This document shows positions 56,345-64,000 of a DNA stretch of 64,000 nt, in pieces. Made by a program: the position numbers and the translations under genes. The stretch's first letter is position 1. The number at the start of each line of letters is the position of its first letter. The DNA lies in NCBI GenBank assembly GCA_963854735.1, contig OY978108.1:558001-622000 (forward strand). Direction: 5' to 3'. Under the pieces are notes generated by a model. That model was not told the origin of the DNA. It saw only the letters and a list, made by a program, of their open reading frames with translations, and made no database searches. Source of the DNA: Marvania coccoides (Eukaryota; Chlorophyta; Trebouxiophyceae; Chlorellales; Chlorellaceae).

Positions 56345-57354
56345 ATGCAGTCGACCGTCGCCTCGAGAGTGGCTGTGGCCCGGGCCAGCGTGCGGCCTGT
56401 CGCAGTGGCACGGCCCTCTGGAGCAGCCAAGGTGCGCAATGTGGTATCGAATTCATCACAGCACATTGCCTCGCATGCGTTGTTGCGACCCTCGCCGTGA
56501 ACACGCTTCCTCCGCTGTGTGCAGGTGCCCACTCGTAAATCAATTGTTTCGAAAGTGGCCATGGAGGAGGCCGGCGTTGCCAGCAACGGTGCCACCAATG
56601 CGGCACTTGATTTCGACGAGCTGACAGACTTGATCAAGTGCGTAGTGGACTGTCTTTTAACTTTTGAATTTTTTTTCATCCATTCACCCCACCATCGTGT
56701 TGCGTCTTCGATATTTTCTCTCAACCCCCCGTATAGCTGTTGATGCATACTATACGTTGTCCAACCAGCAAATCTGGATCCCGCAATCTTTAAATTTGCC
56801 TTTTTTCTGGCACCCTCACCTGCGCCCCTGCAGCTTCTTTTTTCATGACTGAACGGATGCCCTTCCTCTCTCACTGTAGGATGGTCCACGCCACCGACAT
56901 CGTTGAGCTCACCCTCAACAGCAAGCGCTTCAAGCTGTCGGTGAAGAAGAAGGAGGCTCTGGAGGCCATGGAGCCGCAGATCGTGCACATGCAGGCCCCC
57001 GCCGCCTACGCCGCTGCCCCTGCTGCGCCCGCCCCCGTCGCCGCCGCACCGGCTGCAGCCGCCCCGGCCCCCGCCGCTGCCGCCCCCGCGCCGGCTGCCG
57101 CCCCGGCCACCGTTGACGGTGTGGAGATTGCCTCCCCCATGGCCGGTACTTTCTACCGCTCCCCCGCCCCTGGCGAGCCTTCCTTCGTGAACGAGGGCGA
57201 CCGCGTGACCAAGGGCCAGACCATCTGTATCATCGAGGCCATGAAGCTGATGAACGAGATCGAGGCAGAGGCCAGCGGCACCGTCGTCAAGATTGTGGCG
57301 GAGAATGGCAAGCCCGTCACCCCCGGGCAGCCGCTGCTCATCATCAGGCCTTGA
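56345..57354 (+). CDS. accB: Biotin carboxyl carrier protein of plastid acetyl-CoA carboxylase
   Basis: Exons 56345-56431, 56525-56637, 56880-57354; 224 aa. It carries the biotin of heteromeric ACCase, the first step of plastid fatty-acid synthesis. Residues 1-30 are an Arg/Ala/Val-rich transit peptide ([20 protein letters not shown]). The N-terminal BCCP part ([20 protein letters not shown]) is followed by a 40-residue Ala/Pro swivel linker and the biotinyl domain [20 protein letters not shown], with the biotin-accepting lysine in [14 protein letters not shown] (Lys189). The complete heteromeric-type subunit in the nucleus is a green-lineage trait. The size is slightly below that of plant BCCPs. 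Confidence 0.96.
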
Positions 57355-57789
57355 AGCTCCACGATAACTGCTGATGTATTCCCATTTTTGGTTAAAACGG
57401 ACCGAAGAAAGGGAAGGAAAAGTATAGCATATATTAAAAAAAGTTTCGTTGCCGATGTTCGCACAAAGCAACACCACTATACCATAGCATTTATGCACAG
57501 CATTTATTTTCGCACACCCAATTATTCCTTCCCTGTCTCTTCTCTCTTTCTTTAATAGTACCTTCAACTGCTGCGGTGATGGCAGCTCTTCGTTGATACG
57601 CCCTGAGTTTTTCTTTTGCTTTTCCTTCATTCTCCCCCGTTTTTCGGACTGCAAAAATATGTAAGTACACTCAAAATTTCACCCCATTGAAACAACAGCA
57701 TTAGGTGGCGGTGCTATTCCCCCCCAAACAACATAAATCTGTACCTGCGCTTTATTTCTTTCAATTTACACTCTAAATACAGCCTTATT
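57355..57789. other. intergenic between convergent BCCP and MRG genes
   Basis: 435 bp, presumably two 3' UTRs. No coding signal. Confidence 0.4.
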
Positions 57790-58827
57790 CTATCCAGTAG
57801 CCCCATTAGAAGGCCCTGCTGCTGCTGTTCCTGCTGCTATTCTTGCTGAAGTTCCTTCAAGTGCTGCTGCTGCACCAGCACCTGCGCTCGCACCCACTGT
57901 TGCTGCAGGCATCTCCATGGCCATCAGCGCTTGGGGCGGCCTCCAATGCGGGTTCCTCTCGTACTCCTCCTTCACCGAAAACAGCCGTCCCTGCGTCCTC
58001 GTCTCCGTAATCATCGTCATAAAGTCTTGCAGATGGTCCTCCACAAACACCACATTTCTTGCGTCGCCCTCCTCCGCCATCAGCACCACCGGGGCCAGCT
58101 CCGGCAGCTTGACCAGCAGCCGCACCAGGTGTTCGCCGCCGTAGACGTCGCTGGGGGCTGCTGCCCCGCCCGCGAGCGCCTCGTCGCAGGCCGGCACCTC
58201 CTGTTGGTAGAGCAAGAACTGGCGCAGGCCGTAGTCAAAGTAGGAAAGCAGCCCAGCAGCAATTTCGTCGACTTGCGCGTTGACAGCCTCGTCTTCGCCC
58301 TGCCTGGAGGCCCGCCACTCCTCGATGGTGGCCTTCACGCTGGGGCGGGAGTGCGCGGGGCGCGGCAGCGGCAGGATGCGGCCTTCGTTGATCAGGTAGT
58401 AGTCGTCCAGCACTAATTTCTTCAACACCGCTGGCATGCGGAGTCGCAGCTGCGTGGGCACCTCCGCGAGCCGCTCCTTCAGCCGCTTGGCTTCCGCCTG
58501 CTCTTTGGCCTTCCGCAGGGCCTCGTCCGCCGCCGCAGAAGTGCCGCCTGTCAAGAGGGTGGGGTCGTATCGCAGCAGCTCGTGCTCGTCTTTTTCGCCG
58601 TCGTGCGCCTTGCTCCAGCCGCTGTAGCTGATCCAGTAGTGGTAGCTGGTCTTCCCCGTCTCTGGGTCGATGCGCTTTTGCCCCCGCAGGACCTCTGCCT
58701 CGTAGTAGACGGTCTCCTCGGTGCCGTCGTCCTTTTGCTCCAGCTGCGGCACGACGCACTTCTGGCCCTTTTTGTAGAGGGCCCGAGAGCGTGCAGGCTC
58801 TTTTTCAGCGCTCATTGTTGAGCGCAA
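57790..58827 (-). CDS. MRG-domain chromatin protein (MRG15/Eaf3 type)
   Basis: Intronless, 345 aa from the first Met; Met5 (58815) is the likelier start (MSAEKEP). MRG15/Eaf3 is a subunit of NuA4-type acetyltransferase and Sin3-type deacetylase complexes and reads H3K36 methylation. The N-terminal chromo-barrel shows YEAEVLRGQKRID and SYHYWISYSGWSKAHDGEKD (with the aromatic cage residues Y, Y, W and W). The MRG domain follows: LRLRMPAVLKKLVLDDYYL, SVKATIEEWRASR, GLLSYFDYGLRQFLLYQQE, YGGEHLVRLLVKLPEL and LQDFMTMI. An Ala-rich C-terminal tail closes the protein. It reads divergently from the EBP gene. Confidence 0.92.
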   Translation of the reverse strand: MRSTMSAEKEPARSRALYKKGQKCVVPQLEQKDDGTEETVYYEAEVLRGQKRIDPETGKTSYHYWISYSGWSKAHDGEKDEHELLRYDPTLLTGGTSAAADEALRKAKEQAEAKRLKERLAEVPTQLRLRMPAVLKKLVLDDYYLINEGRILPLPRPAHSRPSVKATIEEWRASRQGEDEAVNAQVDEIAAGLLSYFDYGLRQFLLYQQEVPACDEALAGGAAAPSDVYGGEHLVRLLVKLPELAPVVLMAEEGDARNVVFVEDHLQDFMTMITETRTQGRLFSVKEEYERNPHWRPPQALMAMEMPAATVGASAGAGAAAALEGTSARIAAGTAAAGPSNGATG

Positions 58828-59192
58828 GATGGGGGCGACTTGCCTCGTAAATTTAAAAAATGAGTTGACGAAAAAAAATATATTTTCATGAGCAGTGCAA
58901 ATGTAGTTGTGTTGCTAGCAGAGGAGTGGTACTTTGTATAATTTACAGTGGACAAAGATTAAGCTTCAAAGCGGCGCTGCAGTCGCTGCAAATGTCTTGA
59001 AATCATTCATTGCATGCCTTTTTTTTCTTGTATGGATTTCAATCTCCGCGCCATCGCGTCCCCATCGCGCATTCCATTTTTATTATTAAATTTGCGCGCT
59101 CTTCCTCGATTGCTCGCGGCGAGAGCACCACCTTCGCCTAATTTCACAATCTTCATTTTCATCACCTCGTTTTGGCAGTTGAGAGTTTAAAG
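58828..59192. promoter_or_regulatory. divergent promoter MRG / EBP
   Basis: 365 bp between divergent starts. Contains AT-rich stretches and a pyrimidine-rich leader before the EBP ATG. Confidence 0.4.
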
Positions 59193-60229
59193 ATGGATTT
59201 TTTTAGCCAGCTCAAACACGTTGGCGCGCGACGCCACCCGTATTATCCCATCAATCTCAGGCTTGATGGCTATCACCCCATGGTGCTGACAATGGACTAC
59301 GTTTTGGCCGTGTTCACAGCTGGCACCGCTGCTGTCTTTGCGCTGACCTGGTTTTTGTCTGGTGCGTCATTTTAAACGAACAAGGAACGCCCATACAATT
59401 AGTTTTAAACATTTTGTTTTTGAATTTACTCCCTCTACTGCAGCCAAATTCAAGCGCCTGTCGACTGTGGAGCGCCTCATTTCCTGCTGGTTCGCCGTCA
59501 CCGGCACCATCCACTTCGTGATCGAAGGTAACGCGCTTCAAATTCTGAATAAACTCGACGCCAACCACCCAATAATATCCAACCAAACGATGTGTGCATG
59601 CAGGCTACGTCGTCGTCACCCCTGATTTCTTCAAGGATTCTTCCGGCAGCTATCTTTCGGACGCATGTAAGCCGACGCCAGTCTCCTCTTCCTCCATGCG
59701 TCAAGCACCGCCCCCCCCCCCAAAAAAACTCAAATTTTTATGTTCTTATCCTGGGCTGCAGGGAAGGAGTACACCAAGGCTGACTCCCGCTATGCCACCC
59801 GCGACGACTTCATCATCAGCATGGAGGCCATCACTGCCTTCGTCTGGGGGCCCCTGTGCTTTCTTTTGGTTGCCGGCATTTTCACCGCCAAGTCCTGGCG
59901 GTACACCCTCATGCTCATCATTTCCCTGGGTCAGATCTACGGCGACGTGCTGTACTACGGCACCTGCTTTCTGGAAGACTTTATCCACTCCCGCCCTGAG
60001 CCGGTGTACTTTTGGGGCTTCTTTGTGTCGCTGAACGCCATTTGGATCGTCATTCCCGGCATCATGATGGCCTACGCCATGCGCCACCTCAACGCCGCCA
60101 TCAGCGCTGCGTCAAAGGTGAATTGTTTGTTGGAAAAAGAGAGATTCTCTCTGCTGTAATTTATTGTGACCGGTGGTGACCATCGTATCGCTATTGATGT
60201 TGCAGGGACAGAAGCTCAAGGCCAAGTAA
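59193..60229 (+). CDS. HYD1: EBP-type sterol delta8-delta7 isomerase
   Basis: Exons 59193-59361, 59444-59527, 59604-59666, 59762-60117, 60206-60229; 231 aa. This ER membrane enzyme moves the sterol double bond from C8 to C7 in phytosterol synthesis. The EXPERA-type membrane core shows TGTIHFVIEGYVV with the essential His and Glu, KEYTKADSRYATRDDF, MEAITAFVWGPLCFL, LGQIYGDVLYYGTCFLEDF and AIWIVIPGIMMAYA, matching plant HYDRA1/EBP. The 24-nt last exon adds GQKLKAK, a dilysine (KxKxx) ER-retrieval end. Residues 1-56 form the first membrane helix and leader. Intron 3 carries an 11-C run near its 3' end (59711-59721). Confidence 0.94.
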
Positions 60230-60451
60230 TAATAATGATAAACAAAAAGGATTTGAAAATTGAAGAAGAAGAGCGACGTGATTTTTTTTGAATGGTGCCA
60301 CTACTGCAATTTTGTTATTTTTCATTTTCCTTGACACAGCCTACTTTGTTATTACGTTTAATAATTTTACAAGAATTGTCAATATTCAAAATTCGTTTTA
60401 AACCTTTCAGTACACGATAAACTCAGTACACAAAATCATAATAAATTTAAT

Positions 60452-62143
60452 CTAACACTCGCCCGCCAACGGCTGCCCCATGGGCAACGACGCATACTTC
60501 AGGCACAGCATCAGCTTCACCGCAGCGCATTCGGGCGTCAGCTGCGGCCCTGCTTCCACCCCCATGCGCAGCGCCATGCTGCCTGAACGATACAAGTGCG
60601 GGGCCAGCGGGCCCAGCGAGCTCTGGCTGCGCATGTACACCATCAGCCCCTTTTTAGTTTGCGCCTTCAGCCATGGCAGCCATCCATCTCGCTGGTCGGG
60701 CAAATTCCCAACGCCGAAAGCCTCCAAGATGATGCCGCGAATGCCGCGGCCGTACAGATCGCCGTACGCCGTGCGAGGGTCGCACCCAGGCACTATAGGG
60801 ACGCGCATTACTCTGGGGTCGAGCTCGAAGCGTGGGCGGTAGACACCTTCAGGGTGTAGCAGGGCGCTGCGATTCCACTCAATGTCCACGCCCAGAGTGG
60901 CTAGAGCGGGATATGAGGGGGAGTCAAAAGCCTGATAGGTAGTGGTGTTGACCTGCAAGGGGCAGGAGGGAACAAAGAAGAAGTGTAACTAACACCGGTG
61001 ATGCTGGGGCAACAATCCATTTATAAATCAAGAAATATTACCTTTTGTGCCCGATTGCCGCGCAGGAGGCGTCCGCCAAAGCAGATTGCGGTCTCTTGAA
61101 GATAAACGTGCGGAGGAGAAAAGCTGGCCACAGCGCATGTTAGTGAATCGATCAAATTTTGACGGGCATCGGAGCGGGGCAGGGCCAGCGGGATTTGGCT
61201 GCCTGTGATGACGATGGGCTTGCGAAAGCCGGCCAGCATGAGCGACATGGCTGCCGCAGTGAAGGCCATGGAGTCTGCGAGGAAGAAAGATGTGATTTAA
61301 TACCATTATCAAAGAACATGTGCTTCATAAATAGCAACTCGCCTGTGCCATGAACAATGAGGAAAGCGTCGTATGTTTGATGGTGCTTGTCCAGCAGCCT
61401 CGCCAGCTTGACCCACTCTTTGGGCCCGACATTACTGGAGTCGCGATTGAAGGGAATCTGAAGATCCAGCTGGGCCAAGGTGCGCAGCTCCGGCACAGCG
61501 TTGAGAATGTTGGAAAGCATTGTACCGGGGCGCAGCCCTTGCTCGTACTTTCCTCCGGTTCCCTCGACCAGCGTCATGTGGCCGTCATGGTCTTGATGGT
61601 AAGAGCGCACCGGGTCCATGCCGAGAGTGCCGCCTGTGGGAGGGGGGGGGGGGGGAGTTGCGGTTATAAATAAGCAAGTGGCATGAAAAGAAAAATGAAG
61701 CCCAGCAGGTATCAATTGTTTTTTTGACTCTCGAAAAATCGATTTGATGGTTAAGGACCTGCCTGTGTGAACCAGAAGCACCCTAGGTAGTGTTTTTGTT
61801 AAGAGGATTGGGCCACCGTTTGCCATGGGGGCGTGAGGGGGTCTGGCTACACTTGTGGGCGGCCGTGGTAGCTGTGGCATCTGCCGCGGACCATTTTGGG
61901 GGTTTGGAGCTTCTTGGAAACCTGCGTTCTGCGGAAAATATGGGAAAAAAGCATCAGTGTGAGGAGTGAGGGAAGGGTCCTAATGTTGGGGGAACAAAGC
62001 TTCTTCACCTGAGCCAGAAATGGTTTACGAGTGCTGCATTTTATTTGTTTCCTAGTTTTTAAATTAGCATGATATTTTAATCGTAAGCTGCTGCAGTAGT
62101 GGTGTAAACTAAGAATCTGGGATGAAGAGCTGGTGGACAGCAT
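60452..62143 (-). CDS. Bacterial-type (type I) L-asparaginase, probably organellar
   Basis: Exons 62143-62009, 61928-61763, 61633-61343, 61274-61042, 60952-60452; 441 aa. It hydrolyses asparagine to aspartate and ammonia. Catalytic motifs are HTGGTLGMD (nucleophilic Thr103, split by intron 2) and IVHGTDSMAFTAAAMS (second Thr197, split by intron 3); PIVITGSQIPL, SDARQNLIDS and GIILEAFGVGNLP complete the family pattern. The first exon gives a Ser-rich then basic leader (MLSTSSSSQILSLHHYCSSL) typical of organelle targeting. Plants use the unrelated Ntn-type asparaginase, so a bacterial-type enzyme here points to an algal or transferred origin. Introns 2 and 3 require GC donors (GCAGGT at 61762, GCGAGT at 61342); only these restore both catalytic motifs. 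Confidence 0.9.
61343..61633 (-). other. asparaginase exon 3, ended by a GC donor
   Basis: The exon ends HGT plus one base. The intron begins GCGAGT and its acceptor CGCAG leads to DSMAFT. Any GT donor nearby would break HGTD, the invariant catalytic motif. Confidence 0.85.
61642..61655 (-). repeat. poly-G run (14 nt; poly-C on the coding strand) next to an asparaginase acceptor
   Basis: On the sense strand a C run lies a few bases upstream of the exon-3 acceptor CCCACAG, again acting as a pyrimidine tract. Confidence 0.85.
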
Positions 62144-62413
62144 TTTCAGATCCCAGACGTAGCCCAGTGTAATGTTTACTATGTCAGATATATAGAAAAT
62201 AAATTAAAGAATAAAAATGACGAAGTTTGACACGGCTTTGGGGAGAAATCTCATTCTTCACTTGATTACCTATTTTATACAAAAACGTATATTTGTTGCA
62301 TATATTAGATATACAAAAAATAACTATTATTGTACACCACAAGTGGCAACGCTCCTTCAACCATTTTAATCTACATTTTAGATTTTGCACAAGAGAAATT
62401 TCTCTCCGCTCAT
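62144..62413. promoter_or_regulatory. divergent promoter asparaginase / CCDC137-like
   Basis: 270 bp between divergent starts, very AT-rich, with no ORF of note. Confidence 0.45.
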
Positions 62414-63331
62414 ATGGGACGAGGGGAGGCGAAGCGCCATCGGCAGAATGTTGCATTGCGAGCAAAAGCAGAGAAAAAGGTGAGCGTGCTGCTTTTATGA
62501 AGCATAAATTTGGCGTGGCCTCCACAAATCTATTTATTTATATTTTTGTTTGTGTTCTCTCTCTCGTAGCGCCTGGACCCAAATGTCCTGCTGGATAAAA
62601 CCAAAAAATCCAAGAATAAGCCGGCCTTGGCCGACGACCACATGTCTGCCAGCATGCGAAGGTTTATGGAACTGAAGGCCGCCGGCGACGGCAAGCGGCC
62701 TCCCCTTCCAGCAGAGCGCCCAGCGCCACAGCAGCGCAACAAGTTCAAACGGCAGGCGGTAGAGGATGGCGGCAGCCGTAGTAACCCCCCTTCTGATGCT
62801 CGTGACGCCGACAAAACTGAGCAGCCGCCATCAGGCAAAAGGAGGCGACGTGAAGATCCTCAGCAAATCAGCGGGTCTCTCAAGCAGGCCCAGCCATCTC
62901 TCAAGCCCAGGAAAAAAGAGTTTTTGCTGCGGAAGAAGCTGAAAAGGAAGGGCAAGCTTGCAGCAGGCGACGGCGAAGAAAGTGATCCGGAGGAGAGGCT
63001 GGTGGCGATTGCTGCTGCCACGAAGCCTGCATTTGGGGACCAAGCCACAGCGCCCATTGATGCCAACTTGAAGCGCCGCCACTGGAGCGAGGGACAGGAC
63101 ATGGCAGCTGAGCGCGTGAAGAAGATCTTCCTAAAACAAATGGAGAGCGCGAGGCGGCAGGCAGGGGGGCTGGAAGGGGCCGGCACGGGGCGGCTTGGCG
63201 GGGCAGCGGCCAGGGAGGAGGCGATTGAGGCGTACAGGGCCCAGAAGCGGGGCGGGGCCGGTCCTCCAGTGGCCACTATGAAAAGTTTGGCAGCCTTGGT
63301 GCGAAAAGATGGTTCTTCTTCCGGGAAGTAA
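62414..63331 (+). CDS. CCDC137-like basic nucleolar protein
   Basis: Exons 62414-62479 and 62570-63331; 275 aa. The N-terminus MGRGEAKRHRQNVALRAKAE and the highly basic, Lys/Arg-rich composition (KPRKKEFLLRKKLKRKGK) fit a nucleolar or RNA-associated protein. HMSASMRRFMELKAAGDGKR followed by QQRNKFKRQAV, and the later PAFGDQATAPIDANLK, resemble the pattern of CCDC137-family proteins (basic RF-E-M segment, KFK, and FGD-PP motif). The match is recognisable but weak, so the name is tentative. The small first exon was found by extending the frame across a GTGAGC...CTCTCGTAG intron. Confidence 0.65.
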
Positions 63332-64000
63332 GACGTTCGCTGTAAAGACTTTTGCTCTTGAGAGGGTATTGAAGAGGAGGAATGTACCAAGTGGCAGTTG
63401 CTGGTACGTGCATCACTCCTGTGCAGGCAATGACGCTGTACCAAAAGCACTGCGCACTACAGGTTCAGCGGGCTGCCCTACAAAGCTGCGTGGCTTCCCT
63501 ACCCAAGGGGGATGTACCAGGTGGCATTCGCTGGTACATGCACTCCTGTGTGTCACTATAGCAACACTACATGCAATGAAGCTGTACCCAAAAGCAATAC
63601 AGGTTCAGTGGGGTGCCGTATAAAGCTGCGTGGCTCCTTACCGGGGGAATGTACCACCGGGGGTGGCAGTTGCTGGTACACGCATCACTCCTGTGCACCA
63701 TTGCAGCACTCTTGTGCACACCATGAGAAAAAAAAACACTCCTGTGTCCACAGCAGAACAACAGGCAATGGCGCTGTATACTCAAAGCACTACAGGTTCA
63801 GCGGGCTGCCCTACAAAGCTGCGTGGCTTCCCTACCGCGGCACGCAGCCAGCACAACTATATGACGTCGCCATCACTACATCTAATGAAGTAAAGAAAAT
63901 AGCCACCCCACGTGAACATACACTTTTCGGGGCTTTTCTGTAAGGAATTGCTTTTTGTCAACTCGAAGCCTTTTTATTAGTCTCTGCATTTATCGGCATT
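63332..64000 (+). repeat. degenerate tandem repeat, about 133-195 nt unit, at window edge
   Basis: Three copies share two landmarks. The first (ATGTACCA, then GCTGGTAC and CACTCCTGTG) starts near 63381, 63513 and 63647. The second (CAGGTTCAG, then GGCTGCC, TACAAAGCTGCGTGG) starts at 63460, 63600 and 63793. The third unit is longer because of an insertion with an extra CACTCCTGTG. The block directly follows the CCDC137-like stop and ends about 63850. It looks like a minisatellite or a duplicated piece of a longer repeat; no ORF is credible inside it. Confidence 0.8.

Noticed and set aside
63380..63850. Tandem repeat considered as a CRISPR array
   Set aside because: The units are degenerate and over 130 nt long, with no short identical repeats or uniform spacers, and the genome is eukaryotic.

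Overview
The window is nuclear DNA from a photosynthetic eukaryote of the green lineage, most likely a unicellular green alga. SecY, the biotin carboxyl carrier protein and ribosomal protein L18 of the plastid are all nuclear genes here; red-lineage plastids keep these genes. Their N-termini look like simple transit peptides without a signal peptide, which fits a primary two-membrane plastid. Other green markers are a plant-type PRMT10, an octotricopeptide-repeat/RAP protein, a full-size ABCD transporter, a SYP5-type SNARE and an SOS1-type antiporter. Exons are GC-rich and introns AT-rich with pyrimidine tracts. I cannot name the species.

I model 28 protein-coding genes plus one doubtful one, with 72 introns placed by hand. 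Every complete model keeps frame across all junctions, so its total length divides by three. Region by region: 1-7.2 kb carries RPL34 (5' end missing), a CRAL-TRIO/BCH protein, peptide N-glycanase and a LicD/fukutin-like protein, all plus strand. 8.9-16.5 kb carries an SOS1-type Na+/H+ antiporter and VMS1/ANKZF1, both minus. 16.7-25.1 kb carries DDRGK1, DUS1 (minus), MIC10, an eIF4G-like factor and a putative thylakoid coiled-coil protein. 25.4-36.6 kb carries cysteine dioxygenase, plastid L18, the peroxisomal ABC transporter and a DUF3605 protein. 37.4-49.4 kb carries a SMARCAD1/Fun30 remodeller, plastid SecY, an unassigned acidic nuclear-type protein and a MYND-CS protein. 49.7-63.3 kb alternates strictly in strand: SYP5, PRMT10, OPR-RAP, BCCP, MRG, EBP, L-asparaginase, CCDC137-like. 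A degenerate tandem repeat follows at the right edge.

These are mainly housekeeping genes without operon logic, but two layout patterns stand out. Seven gene pairs are head-to-head with about 200-410 bp between start codons, so bidirectional promoters are likely. One of these pairs joins VMS1 (release of stalled nascent chains) to DDRGK1 (UFMylation at the ER), with peptide N-glycanase about 11 kb away. Splicing is also unusual: 6 of the 72 modelled introns appear to use GC rather than GT donors. I found no tRNA, rRNA, CRISPR array, intact transposon or clearly novel multi-gene system.
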